From: Orychophragmus violaceus
Taxonomy: Eukaryota > Streptophyta > Magnoliopsida > Brassicales > Brassicaceae
Assembly: GCA_030180135.1 (NCBI GenBank)
Contig: CM058232.1
Location: forward strand, 92,554,630-92,618,629
Length of the DNA: 64,000 nucleotides
Reading direction: 5' to 3'
Shown here: positions 9,422 to 20,851 of the stretch, in pieces
Layout: every line of letters begins with the position of its first letter
How positions within the stretch are numbered: position 1 is the first letter of the stretch
The notes under the pieces: generated by a model
Databases searched by the model: none
Seen by the model: only the letters and a program-made list of their open reading frames with translations
Told to the model about the DNA's origin: nothing
Made by a program: the position numbers and the translations under genes

Positions 9422-9863
9422 TCATGCATCGACAAGAGAACCGCCGCATATCATATTCTCATACTTCATAGGATAATCTCCAGAATGACTCACGTCCGCA
9501 CAGAAGCTGGCGACCTCGACAACATTAGCTTGAATACATAAAGCCACCATTGTCGTGATCAAACCGGATCGAATCAGAATAAGCTTGTGGACTTCGATGT
9601 CTTTTCCATGCCGCTTCTTCTGCCTTTGTCTGTATTCGGACGCTACGGCTTGACGCGCCGACTCAGAGGGCGGTCCTTGGGGAACGTTTATCTCCTTGTT
9701 GTCGCCAACATTAGTGCATGCAACAAGAATACCTCGCCCAATGTGGGATCTTGGCCAACCCATTTGTCGGGTCCGTAGTAGTCGAAGTCAAGTAGCTCCA
9801 TTCTGCTCTTAAGCCATGCAGAGATCGAATAACCATCTTGAAGTAGCACGTCCTCGTGACAGA
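9422..9863 (-). CDS. Unrecognised ORF fragment truncated by CACTA-3
   Basis: An open minus-strand reading of 113 codons (9422-9763) starts MGWPRSHIGRGILVACTNVG and ends SLVDA. A second frame upstream (9764-9863) reads SAWLKSRMELLDFDYYGPDK and runs directly into the CACTA-3 terminus. Composition is less AT-biased than the flanking DNA, which suggests a former host gene. I do not recognise a family and the two frames do not join cleanly. 18468-18730, on the other side of CACTA-3, is the natural continuation of this locus. It could equally be an old non-coding fragment. Confidence 0.3.
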
Positions 9864-9879
9864 CACTACAAGAAAACTG

Positions 9880-10265
9880 CCGGTTTGCGACTGAAAGTTG
9901 CGACTACATACGTGGTCGCAAATATCCCGACTAATTTGCGACTACTGAGTGACGTTTAAGCGACCGATAAAAGGCAGTCGTAAATACGTCACATATATGT
10001 GACCGCAAAGAAGGAGTAGTAAATCAGTCGCTATTGTGCGACTGATTTACGACTATCGCGTTGTCGTAAACACGTAGTCGCTATTTGGTCGCAGATTTTG
10101 CGATTAAGTAGCGACTGTTTTTAATAGGTTGCAATTCAGACGCTATTCGGTTGTAAAAAGTCAGTACACCCACGTGTTTTAAGTGTGTTCGGGTTGGTGT
10201 ACTAACTTTTTGCGACTTGTTATAGCAGTCGCTAATTGGTCGCTAATCGGTCGCATTTCAGTCGC
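9880..10265. repeat. GCGACT subterminal array, 5' end of CACTA-3
   Basis: About twenty copies of GCGACT/AGTCGC-type motifs in both orientations, of the same class as CACTA-1. Confidence 0.85.
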
Positions 10266-10273
10266 AAAATGGG

Positions 10274-10282
10274 CTATATATA
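10274..10282 (+). promoter_or_regulatory. TATA box of the CACTA-3 transposase promoter
   Basis: CTATATATA lies about 100 bp before the ATG and immediately follows the subterminal motif array, the usual place for CACTA autoregulation by the accessory protein. Confidence 0.6.
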
Positions 10283-10382
10283 TCAACCTTCGACCTCTCA
10301 TCTTCTCATTCACACAAATGCTCATATACTCCATCTTACGAATCTAGTTAAAAAAAAAAATTCTTAAACCCTTTCTCATACA

Positions 10383-13300
10383 ATGTCGGGATTCTCTAAT
10401 GGTCGGGAATGGATGTATCAGAGGCTAAATCCAGAGACAGGAACTTTCTCGGCGGAGTTCGAAATGGGGGTTGATCAATTCATGGAATTTGCAGGCAATC
10501 AACCTTTTGCGCTAAGCAATAATGGTAGGTTTTTCTGTCCTTGCACTTTCTGCCTAAACGAGAAAGTTATATCGGGGAACAAAATTTGGAATCATTTGTT
10601 AGGAAGAGGATTTATGGAAGATTATTATATTTGGTATAAGCATGGGGAGGAAATTGATGTGGCTTTAGGACCGAGTTATGTTAATATGACGCAAGAAGAT
10701 GATGTCGTAGAAGATAGATATGTTGATATGGTGAATGATGCGTTTCGTGATAGTGTGAATTTTGATAGTTATCAAAATGTTGAAGAACCGGTACGTAACC
10801 ATTCCCAAAAATTCTACGACTTGTTAGATGGGGCGAGAAATCCGTTATATGATGGTTGTCGTGAAGGTCACTCTCAGTTATCCTTAGCCGCACGGGTCCT
10901 ACAGAACAAGACGGACTACAATATGTCTGAAAAATGTGTGGATTCTTGGTGCGAGGTGTTGACTGATTATCTACCACAAGGAAACCAGTCAACCGGATCC
11001 AACTATGTGACAGAAAAGTTGATGCGCAACTTAGGTCTCCCATATCATACAATTGATGTATGTATTAACAATTGTATGATCTTCTGGAAAGAAGACGAAA
11101 AATGGGATAAGTGTCAATTTTGTGGTTCGCCAAGATGGAAGCCCAACGACGGAAGCCGCAGAACCAAAATAGCAGAGTCTCGTATGTGGTATCTACCTAT
11201 CGCTGACAGATTGAAGAGAATGTATCAGAGCGAGAAGACTGCAGCGGCAATGAGATGGCATGCTGAGCACCGAACAAAGGACGAAGAAATGTGTCATCCT
11301 TCGGATGCTGCAGAGTGGAAATATTTTCAAGACCTACATCCTCGGTTCGCTGAAGAACCTCGCAACGTTTATTTGGGATTGTGTACAGACGGGTTCAATC
11401 CATTTGGCATGTCTCGTCATCATTCGTTGTGGCCTGTGATCTTGACTCCATATAATTTGCCCCCTTGGATGTGCATGAATGAAGAATACTTGTTCCTTAC
11501 AATCCTGAATTCAGGGCCAAATCATCCGCGAGCAAGTCTTGATATTTTTCTCCGTCCTCTTATTGAGGAATTAAAAGAATTGTGGTCTACCGGTGTCGAT
11601 GCGTACGACGTATCCTTGCATCAAAATTTTAATTTGAAAGCTGTGTTGATGTGGACGATAAGCGACTTTCCGGCGTATGGTATGTTATCAGGATGGACGA
11701 CACATGGGAAGTTGTCTTGTCCAGTTTGCATGGAAGATACAAAGTCGTTTTATCTGCCGAATGGGAAGAAGACTTGTTGGTTCGATTGTCACCGGAGATT
11801 TCTTCCTCGTAGTCATCCCCTAAGGAAGAATCGAAAAGACTTCTTGAATGGAAAACACGCCGTGAATGAGTATCCACCTCAGTCTTACACTGGACAACAA
11901 CTTTATTACGAGCGGTTGTATAGTGTCCAACCACCAAAAACAAAGGATTGCGGTGGAAACGGTCATGAAAAGAAGAAGCCTGGTTATGGCACATTGCACA
12001 ACTGGCACAAGGAAAGCATATTCTGGGAGCTACCCTATTGGACAGACCTCAATCTCCGACATAATCTTGATGTGATGCATATTGAGAAGAATTTTTTTGA
12101 CAACATCATGAATACTCTTATGAATGTAAAGGGTAAAACGAAAGACACCATCATGTCACGAAGGGATATAGAACTATTTTGTTCTCGACCACACTTACAT
12201 CTTGATAGTGATGGTGAAGCTCCTTTCCCCGCCTACACACTGACGGAAGAAGCAAAGGAAAAGTTATTGGAATGTGTGAAACATGCGGTGAAATTTCCAG
12301 ATGGTTATGCATCGGACTTAGCTAGTTGTGTTGATATGGTTAATGGAAAGTTCTCGGGCATGAAGAGTCACGATTGCCATGTTTTTATGGAGCGGTTACT
12401 CCCATTTATCTTCGCAGAACTCTTAGACCGAAACATCCACCTTGTTTTATCAGGTACTAATAGTTGTAGTTATATGATAAGTACTATCTTATACTAACTT
12501 TTTTCATTAATCATGTTTATTAGGCGTTGGAGGATTTTTCCGTGACTTACGTGCAAGAACTTTGCAGAAAAGTCGGGTTCAAATCCTTAAACAAAACATA
12601 GTCTTGCTCATATGCAATTTGGAAAAGATCTTTCCACCATCCTTTTTTGACGTTATGGAGCTCTTGCCTGTACATCTCCCCTACGAAGCTGAATTAGGCG
12701 GCCCTGTTCAATATAGGTGGATGTATCCCTTTGAAAGGTTTTTCAAAAAGTTGAAAGGGAAAGCGAAGAACAAAAGATATGCAGCAGGATCGATTGTTCA
12801 ATCGTATCTCAACGACGAAATATCTTACTTCTCAGAGCAATACTTTGATGCAAGGATACAGACAAAATCAAGGTTAACACTCATTTGTAAACATATGTCA
12901 TATATAAATATATATTCTAATATTAATCACTTTTTATCGTACCGTGTAGGTTAACAAGATTCAATGAAGGTGATGCCCCTGTATATTATGTTGATGGAGT
13001 ACCTGATATATTTTATCGAGTAGGTCGTCCAAGTGGAGAAATGCACCAAATATGGCTTACGGAAAAGGACTATCAATGTGCACATTCATATGTTCTCAGA
13101 AATTGTGATTATTTTCAGGCGTTTGAAAGGTATAAATTGGCATATATTTATTCTTTTATATGGATTTTTTTTATTTCTGATCTATTTATTCGTCTTATAT
13201 AGTATGTTCGAAGACTATATTTCTGCAAAATATTCAGAACTCCCCGAAGAAGAAGTTGCTGTAAAAAGATCTGAAGAATATTCTACATGGGTAAAAGATT

Positions 13301-14153
13301 ATGTATGTCTGCGACCAACTCTTTACATAACAATGTGTATTAGTTACATATATGTAGATTCGTGAATAATGTATAGCTACATGCAGGTTACTTACTGGAA
13401 CGTTAATTCCACAATTCCTTTTCCTCCTTGGGTCATAGAGATTGTGAATGGACCCGTGAATAAGGCCAAAACATGGCCTATGTATTTCACGAGAAGATAC
13501 TTGTTCCATACAAAGAAACACGGCGAGGGACGGAAGACATGTAACTATGGGGTATGTGTTAAAGGGGAGAATTATTCCAATTCATCAGATGAGGCTGATT
13601 TCTATGGGATCTTATCTGATATCATACAACTGGAGTATGAGGGGATGATTGATTTGAAAATCACACTTTTTAAGTGTAAATGGTATGACCCGGTTATTGG
13701 GAGAGGCACTCGGAAGAGCAATGGAGGTGTTATTGACGTTCTTTCATCAAGGAAATACAACAAATATGAACCATTTATTCTAGGTATGTCTATATAAATG
13801 TTGCAATCAATTTTAATTTTGCAATCATCTTTTTTACAGCCTCTCAAGCGGAAAAAGTTTGCTATATTCCGTACCCGTACACAAGGAAACCAAAATATTC
13901 ATGGCTCAATGTTGTAAAGGTAAATCCGAGGAGTTATATCTCAGGAGAATACGAAGTTCAGGAACCAACTCTTTTGCAGCAAGAAAATGACGACGCTGTA
14001 CTTCTCACTACAATTGACGATGTCGAAGTTAGAAATTTGGTTCAATATGTAAACCCAATTGATCTCGATTACGATGTTGGAGATGCAAAACAAGAGGATG
14101 AATTTCAATGTAATGCTTCATCGTCTGATGATGAAGATGTCGAAGATTATTAG
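10383..14153 (+). CDS. CACTA transposase TNPD, six exons, apparently intact (1136 aa)
   Basis: Exons 10383-12453, 12524-12872, 12950-13129, 13203-13302, 13387-13783 and 13840-14153 join with GT-AG introns into one open frame of 1137 codons. Domains in order: Transpos_assoc zinc-finger-like region (CPCTFC at residues 52-57, WYKHGEE about 84-90); Transposase_21 DDE core (about 335-545, including NPFGMSRHHSLWPV and GMLSGWTTHGKLSCPVC); DUF4218 (about 690-810, DVMELLPVHLP, QYRWMYPFERF); DUF4216 (about 920-1000, CKWYDP); acidic C-terminus ending DDEDVEDY. TNPD cuts the element out and inserts it by recognising the CACTA ends. I saw no stop or frame lesion. Expression is probably silenced by heterochromatin. 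Confidence 0.92.
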
Positions 14154-14723
14154 TTGATTTTCTAAAATCAATTTGAACACTAAATTTGCAACTTTCTTAA
14201 ATATTATTTAGTTTGGATAATGAATATTTTTATGGGTTTTTGTTTATTTACATTATCGGTTTAAACTTTCTTAAATTTAAATGTTATGGTTTTCTAAAAT
14301 CAATTTGAACACTAAATTTGAACACTAATTATTTTTGTTTAAATGTTATGGTTTTTAAGGTTTTTAATTAAACCATTTGATAATTTTTTAATTAAACCAT
14401 TGATCAATTTTAATTAACCCAAAAAGATTTATAATTAAACCAATTGATTATGGCATAAACCAATTGAATTTGAATTAAATGTAATGGTTTTTAGGTTTTT
14501 AATCAAATGATTTCTGGTTAAATCAAATGATTTCTGGTTTAATCCTTAAATTACTTTGTTTAATCAGAAAACCAATTGGTTTAGTCCCTAAAACCAATTG
14601 ATTTCTGTTTTCCCCAATCGACTAACCCTAATCCCCTTCACCCTCACTTTCTCTTCTCTCTCGAACCCTAAACTCTCTCGAACCCAAATCGCCTTCACCC
14701 AGGACCAACTCTGATCGGAATTC
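14154..14723 (+). other. Spacer between TNPD and accessory gene of CACTA-3
   Basis: AT-rich. AATCAATTTGAACACTAAAT occurs twice (about 14168 and 14299), and CCAATTGAT-like words are frequent at 14390-14610. A pyrimidine-rich leader with AACCCTAA words (14610-14700) precedes the next ATG. No motif cluster or tRNA-like segment is seen here, unlike CACTA-2. Confidence 0.5.
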
Positions 14724-15649
14724 ATGGCGAAGGGACGCGGTGGTAATCAGCGACGTACCATCCCCAACGTCACACAGAGACACGGAGGAAGCAAGCCAAG
14801 CAAATCTCCATTACCAAGCCGGTACGATTTCACGCCATCGGTGAAAGCGACGCTGTCCCAAGCTCGCTCCACCGGACCTCCAACAAGCAAATCTCGTCCG
14901 ATTGAATCTCCCCCCTCTAAAGCTCTCCCTTCCAACCCTAGTTTCTCCCTAGCCACACCGTCGGGAGCTCGTTGCAACCAAGTTCAAAGCTCGCCTCCTC
15001 GATTAAACCCCGTCGCATCAACTCCTCACGTCCACGACTACCCACCACCGCACCACCTATTTCAAAGCACTCTTCCTCGATCGCGTGAAACCCTAAATAG
15101 CACCGCCGCTAGTCGACAGTACAGCTCTCCAACGCTTCCTCTTCAATACGCTCAAGATCCTGTACAACCTACCTCTCAAGGACAGAGTAGCCATTCGTCA
15201 GTAGCTCCCGATGACGACGATGAAGAAGATGGAGAAGAAGAAGAAGGTCCAAACCTTGAGCCGGTTCTCCAAGACGATCTCCTGAGACTACTGAATGCTC
15301 TCATGTCGGTACCAAATCGTTATCAGTTCACACAGGTTTTATCTCCCACACCTCAGCCCAATGCAACTTGGTAAGTCTCCAACTCGTTTAAGATTTAAGG
15401 ATTAGGTTCTTTGTAGTCTCACAGTGAATTGTTCTTGATAATTGATAATTGATACCAACGAGTAAATGTGTTTGTGATTGTTGCTTGCTTGCTTGAAATT
15501 GTGATTGTTGCTTGCTTGAAATTGCTAACTAGTACCTTGTGATTGTTCATTAAGAATTTTGTGATTGTTGCTTGGTTGAAATTGCTAACTAGTAACTAGT
15601 ATGCAACGAGTGAATGTGTTTGTATGATGAGAATAGCTCCTGTCTTATC

Positions 15650-16405
15650 TTAGTCTCTGTTGGTCTCTGTTGTCTCTCTTAGTCTCTGTTGAGAATATTG
15701 GTCTCTCTTAGTCTCTGTTGTAATGCTGTTGGTCTCTGTTGGTCTCTGTTGTCTCTCCGTTGGTCTCTGTTGTCTCTCCTGTGAATATTGAAAATCATGA
15801 GAATTGCTCCTGTCTTATCTCTTAGTCTCTGTCTCTCTTAGTCTCTGTCTCTCTTAGTCGCAGATGTCTCTCTCAGTCTCTGTCTCTCTCAGTCTCTCTC
15901 TTAGTCTCTGTCTCTCTTAGTCTCTCTTAGTCTCTCTCTCTCTTAGTCTCTATCTCTCTTAGTCTCTGTCTCTCTTAGTCAGTCTCTCTCTTAGTCTCAG
16001 TCTCTCTCTTAGTCTCTGTATCTCTTACTCTCTGTCTCTCTTAGTCTCTCTTAGTCTCTGTGTCTCTTAGTCTCTGTCTCTCTCAGTCTCTCTCTTAGTC
16101 TCTGTCTCTCTTACTCTCTGTCTCTCTTAGTCTCTCTTAGTCTCTGTCTCTCTTAGTCTCTGTCTCTCTTAGTCTCTGTCTCTCTCAATCTCTCTCTTAG
16201 TCTCTGTCTCTCTTAGTCTCTCTTAGTCTCTCTTAGTCTCTGTCTCTCTTAGTCTCTCTCTTAGTCTCTGTCTCTCTTAGTCTCTCTTAGTCTCTGTCTC
16301 TCTTAGTCTCTCTCAGTCTCTCTCTTAGTCTCTGTCTCTCTTACTCTCTGTCTCTCTTAGTCTCTCTTAGTCTCTGTCTCTCTTAGTCTCTATCTCTCTT
16401 AGTGT
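15650..16405 (+). repeat. Minisatellite (TCTCTGTCTCTCTTAG)n in intron 1
   Basis: About 750 bp of TCTCTNTCTCTCTTAG-type tandem units fill most of the 1.2-kb first intron of the CACTA-3 accessory gene. Units mutate mainly at one position (G, A or C). The pure pyrimidine strand could form triplex or slipped structures. Confidence 0.92.
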
Positions 16406-16724
16406 CTTGATGAGTATTGTAGTTGTCTGTTTTTAAGTTTAATATGATTATTAACTCTGTAATTGCTGAGTCTGTGTTGCTGAGTCTGTATTTGCTTACT
16501 CTTGTTGAGTCTGCATTTTCTAATTACTTGTGCAGTCTCTAATATATAGTGTTGGTTCTTCCTGTGCAGGTTTGGTCGTGACAAGGGAGCATTGACGAGG
16601 AAGATTACTTGGATAATGACCAACAAATTCAATGGGCCTTTTTATAGCTGGACGGTGGTTCCTCGGGACAGACAAGAAAGATACTTCATTGAATTTGCGG
16701 TAACGTTTCTCTTCTCTTACCTTT

Positions 16725-16727
<3 letters not shown>

Positions 16728-16776
<49 letters not shown>
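16728..16776. repeat. (TA)n microsatellite in intron 2
   Basis: About 24 TA units lie in the second intron of the CACTA-3 accessory gene, directly after TTTCT. Confidence 0.95.
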
Positions 16777-16777
<1 letters not shown>

Positions 16778-17810
16778 CTTGTATTGCTTTCACTAACACT
16801 GTCTTCAAATTGCAATGTAGAAAACCCACCATTGGGATCCTTTGATCTCAGGAACTGTCCAAATGCATTTCGAGAAGATATGTCAACGGCGATTGAAAAG
16901 GATGGTATCGACTGCCCGGACTTCTCGTAAGCGTCCACCGTGGATAAGCCTCAAACTGTGGGAAGTTATGGTCGCCCACTGGGACACAGAAGACGCAAAA
17001 GCAAAGAGCATTAAAACATCTAATGCTCAAGTCTGACCGTCAAGGTCTGGGTATAGCAATACACTTGTCTGGCCAGAAGTCCTTCGAACAAATCCTACAT
17101 GAAATGGTAAGTTCCTTAAATTAAAATCTGATTTTGTTTTGTTACATTCTTTACATTAAATTGTCTGGGTTTGAACTCTATAATCTGTTTTTTTTTTGTT
17201 GTAAAATTTCAGGAAGAGGAGCTTGGAAGACCCGTAACTATTGGCGAGGTCTTTATTAGGACCCATACCAAAACAGATGGGACTTTCGTCGATCTGAAGG
17301 CAAAGACCATTGCTGAAGCTTATAAGAAGAGTCTGGAAGAAAAGAAGGCTCAGCTTGTGGCAGCGGTTGAAGACGGTGATGCACAACCTCAGGAGCTTAC
17401 TACTGAAGACTACAATGAACTGTTTCTTGAGGTAAACTAAATTATTCACTACTTGGTATGTTCCATTCTTTATCCAATTTATGAACTTTTTTCCTGGGCA
17501 GGCCACATTACGGGATGACAGAGGACGTCCTTATGGACTTGGCAGCCTCGAAAACAATCTCGTCAACGGCAAGCGTAAGCACGTGGGAGGTGGTTCATCA
17601 TTTCAGGCTCTGCAACAACAACTAGAAGAAGCTAAACAACAAATAGCGGAGCAGGCTGCCCACAATGCGCAACACGAGAAAGAGATGGCCAAAGTTGCAG
17701 CTGAACAACAAACCAAGATCGATCAATTGTCTCTTGTTGAGAAGTTTCTCCGCGACACAGATCCAGCCTTCTGCGACTTCATGGATTCTCAAACAGTTTC
17801 AAAAACTTAA

Positions 17811-18055
17811 CAGCTAGGTCTTTTTCTTATCTTGTAGTAAATTATTAGGGTTTAATATGTAAAGCAGCCTAAACCAAACATGTATGGTATGCTTTTTTGG
17901 TATTGTATAAAGAATATAAATGGTACTGTTTTATATTAATGTGAAATATTTCAAAAATATTGTATGTGTATGGTATGTGTATTTGGATATAACTGAATGC
18001 AGGTTTAGCAAATTAGGGAAACAATTTAGAAATTACCAAATGGCTCATTTCGTGA
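17811..18055 (+). terminator. 3' flank of the CACTA-3 accessory gene
   Basis: AT-rich downstream region with poly(A)-signal-like words (AGAATATAAATGG near 17910, TTAATGTGAAAT near 17936). No gene seen. Confidence 0.35.
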
Positions 18056-18057
18056 AA

Positions 18058-18450
18058 AATAGTCACTAATCAGTCACAAATCAGTAGGTACTAAGTCGTT
18101 TATCCGTCGCAATTAAGTCGTAAACAAAAGAGAGCAGTCGCAGATTGGTCGCAAAGAATAGTCGTAATGTAGTCGCTAAATTATCAGTCGCAATATAGTC
18201 GTACATAATTTGTGACTATATTGCGACTACTATTATACACAGTTGGAAATCAGTCGTATATTAGTCGTAAAATATATGCGACTGAGTTGCGATTGATAAG
18301 CGATGACATGTTGTTAGTCGTAATATAACGACTGATTTGCGACTACGGTATTTTGCGACGCAAGATATACGTCTACGAATATCAGTCGCAAATCAGTCGC
18401 AGATGTCTATTTAGCGACTGATGTGCGACTGCCACACCAGTTGTTAAATA
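18058..18450. repeat. AGTCGCAA subterminal array, 3' end of CACTA-3
   Basis: Dense AGTCGCAA/TTGCGACT units in both orientations, related to the 5' array but biased to a longer variant of the motif. Confidence 0.85.
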
Positions 18451-18467
18451 CCAGTTTTCTTGTAGTG

Positions 18468-18730
18468 AGGCTTTCTATACTAAAAATATTCTTTTAAATG
18501 AAGGTATTCGCGCTTGGATGGTGGCGCAAGATCAGCCTCATGAAAACCTGCCTGTTCATCGGTCCTCATCGCTTTGTGGATCATATCAATTCGTCTTGCT
18601 GTGATAACACAGTCAAGGGAGAAATTTTCGTTCCAGTTCATATTCATGTTTTGCAACTTCCCGATGAGAACGATCAAATTCGACGGACAAGAGGGACTGG
18701 GTTCGGAGTCTGCCTGTCATCTTCGACTTT
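18468..18730 (-). CDS. Unrecognised ORF fragment between CACTA-3 and CACTA-2
   Basis: A 263-bp island between two CACTA termini. The minus strand is open for 65 codons (18480-18677), including NMNWNENFSLDCVITARRID and ending LHLKEYF. It should join, across CACTA-3, to the fragment at 9422-9863. I recognise no family. Composition is gene-like, but the call rests on openness alone. Confidence 0.3.
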
Positions 18731-18754
18731 CACTACAAGAAAACAGGCCAATTC

Positions 18755-19090
18755 CGACAAATAAAATCCGTCAGTTATATTACGTCGGAAAAAATATCCG
18801 TCGGTTTTTCGTCATTAAAAACCGACGGAATATAAACCGACAGATTATCGATTGGTTTTTGACGGACAGAATACCGACAGAATTGTGATGGTATACTGAC
18901 GGCTTAAACCGACGGTTTATCAAGGAACTAAATCGACGGTTTAGCGACCATAAACCGATGGAATAAAACGACGGTTTACCGAGGGAATATTACCGACGGT
19001 ATTCCGACGGAATATTACTGAAGGTATTCCGACGAATATAACCGACAATATTCCGACCGTATATTACCGATGGTTTACCGACGGATAAGA
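18755..19090. repeat. CCGACGG subterminal array of CACTA-2
   Basis: Multiple ACCGACGG/TTCCGACGG units; same motif class as CACTA-A, different from the GCGACT class of CACTA-1 and CACTA-3. Confidence 0.85.
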
Positions 19091-19268
19091 AATAATTATT
19101 AAAAAATATATTTTGGAAATTAATTAATAATAATTAATTAATTAGAAATATAAACAAAAAAAGAAATTTATTAAAATTTACTAAAATTATTCAAAAAAAG
19201 TTTTTAACTTACATTTCATTGGGGAGCGGATCCCGATCCCGCTCTCGTCCCCCTTTATTCCCTTTCCT

Positions 19269-20851
19269 TTACTCTTTCCCTTTCCCCCCCACCCTGGTGG
19301 CCAGAGAGGCTCCAAGAAGATGGCCGTGCTGCATAAAGTATTCAAACCGAGCACTCATCTCTTCCAACTTCTTTTCCGTTTCTTCCTCTTTCTCTGCCAT
19401 CCGGGTTTCAATCCGCGTCTGACTGGCCTTCAACGCTTCGATCTCCGCTTCCTTTTCCCTTAAGAGTTGGGCATAGTTCTCGCCTTCTGGACGAAAACAG
19501 GAATGCGGTGTCGAGATTTTGTCCGCCAAGTTTTCCAAACCGAAAACCCGGCCTCTTCTCTTCTCAGTTTCCTGTAAAGTATTTATGTTATGAATTTAAG
19601 TTAGAGATTAAGTAATTTGAAACTTAATTCATATTTTATTTAAATTAAAATTTTACCTCGAGGAAAACTTCGTTGAACTGTTCGTGAGGTATCTCTTCTG
19701 TTGAACCAATTTCTTCTGATTGGGTAACCACCTCATCCAAACGCCTCTTCGTCGTCTCAACAATCCTTAGAGCAATTTGATCCTGGATTTCACCCGTTTC
19801 TTTGTTTTTGTGGCCATCCTCGATGAGATCAATATGATTTGGATCTCGTACCTTCTTTTGTTTCTGCAAAAACAATTTTCGACTTAAAAGAAAATCTAAA
19901 CTTATTGAATTTTTTTTTTTAAACTACTTACCAAGATTATTTTCCTCGATGCGGTGCTCTTTGCTCCTGCATTATGAGTTGCGATCCCGACACCGTTCCT
20001 TTCACTTCTACGGTTCTGGGAGTTCATCGAAGAAGTTGATGCGGTTGCAGGCTTACTCCAATGACGGACCAGGCCCTTCCAAGTATCGCCGTCTTCGCTA
20101 ATACCCTTGGGAACTTCATTGTTGCACCACTTCTGTTTCCATATGTTGAGGGCGTTCGAGTAATGCGTTGATGCCGTCATGTGGAACTCCTTTTCCACCA
20201 ATTCTGTATACTTTCTATCCCAAGTATACTCTTGCTATAAAAAAGAAAATTTAAATATTGGTTAGAATTAAAAAACTTTATATATAGACAAATATATAAC
20301 AAAGTTAACGAAGTTATTTACCGCGAATTGGCGGAACCAGTTATGCCTATCGGATAAAGGCATATCCCTGTACGTCGGGTAACCGAAGTGGAGCATGCTA
20401 TACAGCATTCCCAATATGCTCTTCGTGATCTTGGATTCCGTCAATGTAAACCTAATAAGGCATAAGTTCGGAGATTTATAAATGTATACTAACAAGTGTA
20501 AATGAGAATCTAAAGTTATAAGATTTAATACCAGTAAGTTCCAGGGTTGGTCTCGTAGAATGGGTCGAGCCGTTTGAGAAGCTCTCGTCCCGGTTGATCG
20601 ACTAACGTCGATATCTCTACGGAAATAGACGGCAGGACATACTGCGTCACCTGAGACACAAAGTGACTCCCACTAGGAGCCTCCGGCCGAATCTGAGACG
20701 TTCCCAGCTGTGTCTGAGATGATGGAGCTTGTGTGGGTCGCAGCTGAGTCGACCGAAACCGTTCGGGTCTTGGTTGTTGTTGCTGAACCGGCTCCTCATG
20801 TACCTCATTCACCGGAGAGGACATAAGCTCCTTAAAGCTCAAAAAGTGTCC
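19269..20851 (-). CDS. CACTA-2 accessory gene (Transposase_24 / TNPA-like), intact, 411 aa
   Basis: Minus-strand exons 20851-20532, 20451-20322, 20234-19932, 19863-19657 and 19571-19269 join with GT-AG introns into an open frame starting at ATG 20822-20824 (MSSPVNEVHEEPVQQQQPRP). The N-terminus is Gln/Pro/Arg-rich. The core has GRELLKRLDPFYETNPGTYW, KITKSILGMLYSMLHFGYPT, HNWFRQFA, QEYTWDRKY, LNIWKQKW, RHWSKPAT and RNGVGIATHNAGAKST. The C-terminus is a Glu/Lys-rich coiled coil (REKEAEIEALKASQTRIETR) ending GKGKE. Exon lengths match CACTA-A, so the gene model is supported twice. Its likely role is to bind CCGACGG arrays and assist or regulate TNPD. Confidence 0.88.

Larger units (their letters stand above)
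14724..17810 (+). pseudogene. CACTA-3 accessory gene (Transposase_24 / TNPA-like) with one frameshift
   Basis: Exons are about 14724-15370, 16570-16699, 16821-17106, 17213-17431 and 17502-17810. Exon 1 encodes a Ser/Pro-rich basic N-terminus followed by an acidic run (DDDDEEDGEEEEG). Exons 2-4 carry the Transposase_24 core (ITWIMTNKFNGPFYSWTVVP, RPPWISLKLWEVMVAHWDTE, DRQGLGIAIHLSGQKSFEQI). Exon 5 encodes a Gln/Ala-rich coiled coil ending VSKT. The spliced length is one base over a multiple of three: the frame is lost between about 16990 and 17025 in exon 3 and recovers downstream. This is either a single-base lesion or a sequencing error. The protein would bind the GCGACT subterminal arrays. 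Confidence 0.85.
9864..18467 (+). mobile_element. CACTA-3: full-length CACTA transposon
   Basis: It starts CACTACAAGAAAACTG at 9864 and ends with the exact inverse CAGTTTTCTTGTAGTG at 18467, giving a 16-bp terminal match. It is 8604 bp long. Flanking triplets are AGA (9861-9863) and AGG (18468-18470), a 3-bp target duplication with one mismatch. Subterminal GCGACT/AGTCGC arrays lie at both ends. It encodes an intact TNPD (10383-14153) and, downstream on the same strand, a Transposase_24 accessory gene (14724-17810) with one frame lesion. It is the best candidate in the window for an autonomous or TNPD-supplying element. Confidence 0.92.

Noticed and set aside
10681..12075. Several minus-strand and plus-strand ORFs inside TNPD exon 1
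   Set aside because: They are shadows of the intact transposase frame and have no independent similarity.
15650..16405. CRISPR-like array
   Set aside because: The CTCTTAG units are contiguous tandem repeats without unique spacers, and the sequence is a plant transposon intron.
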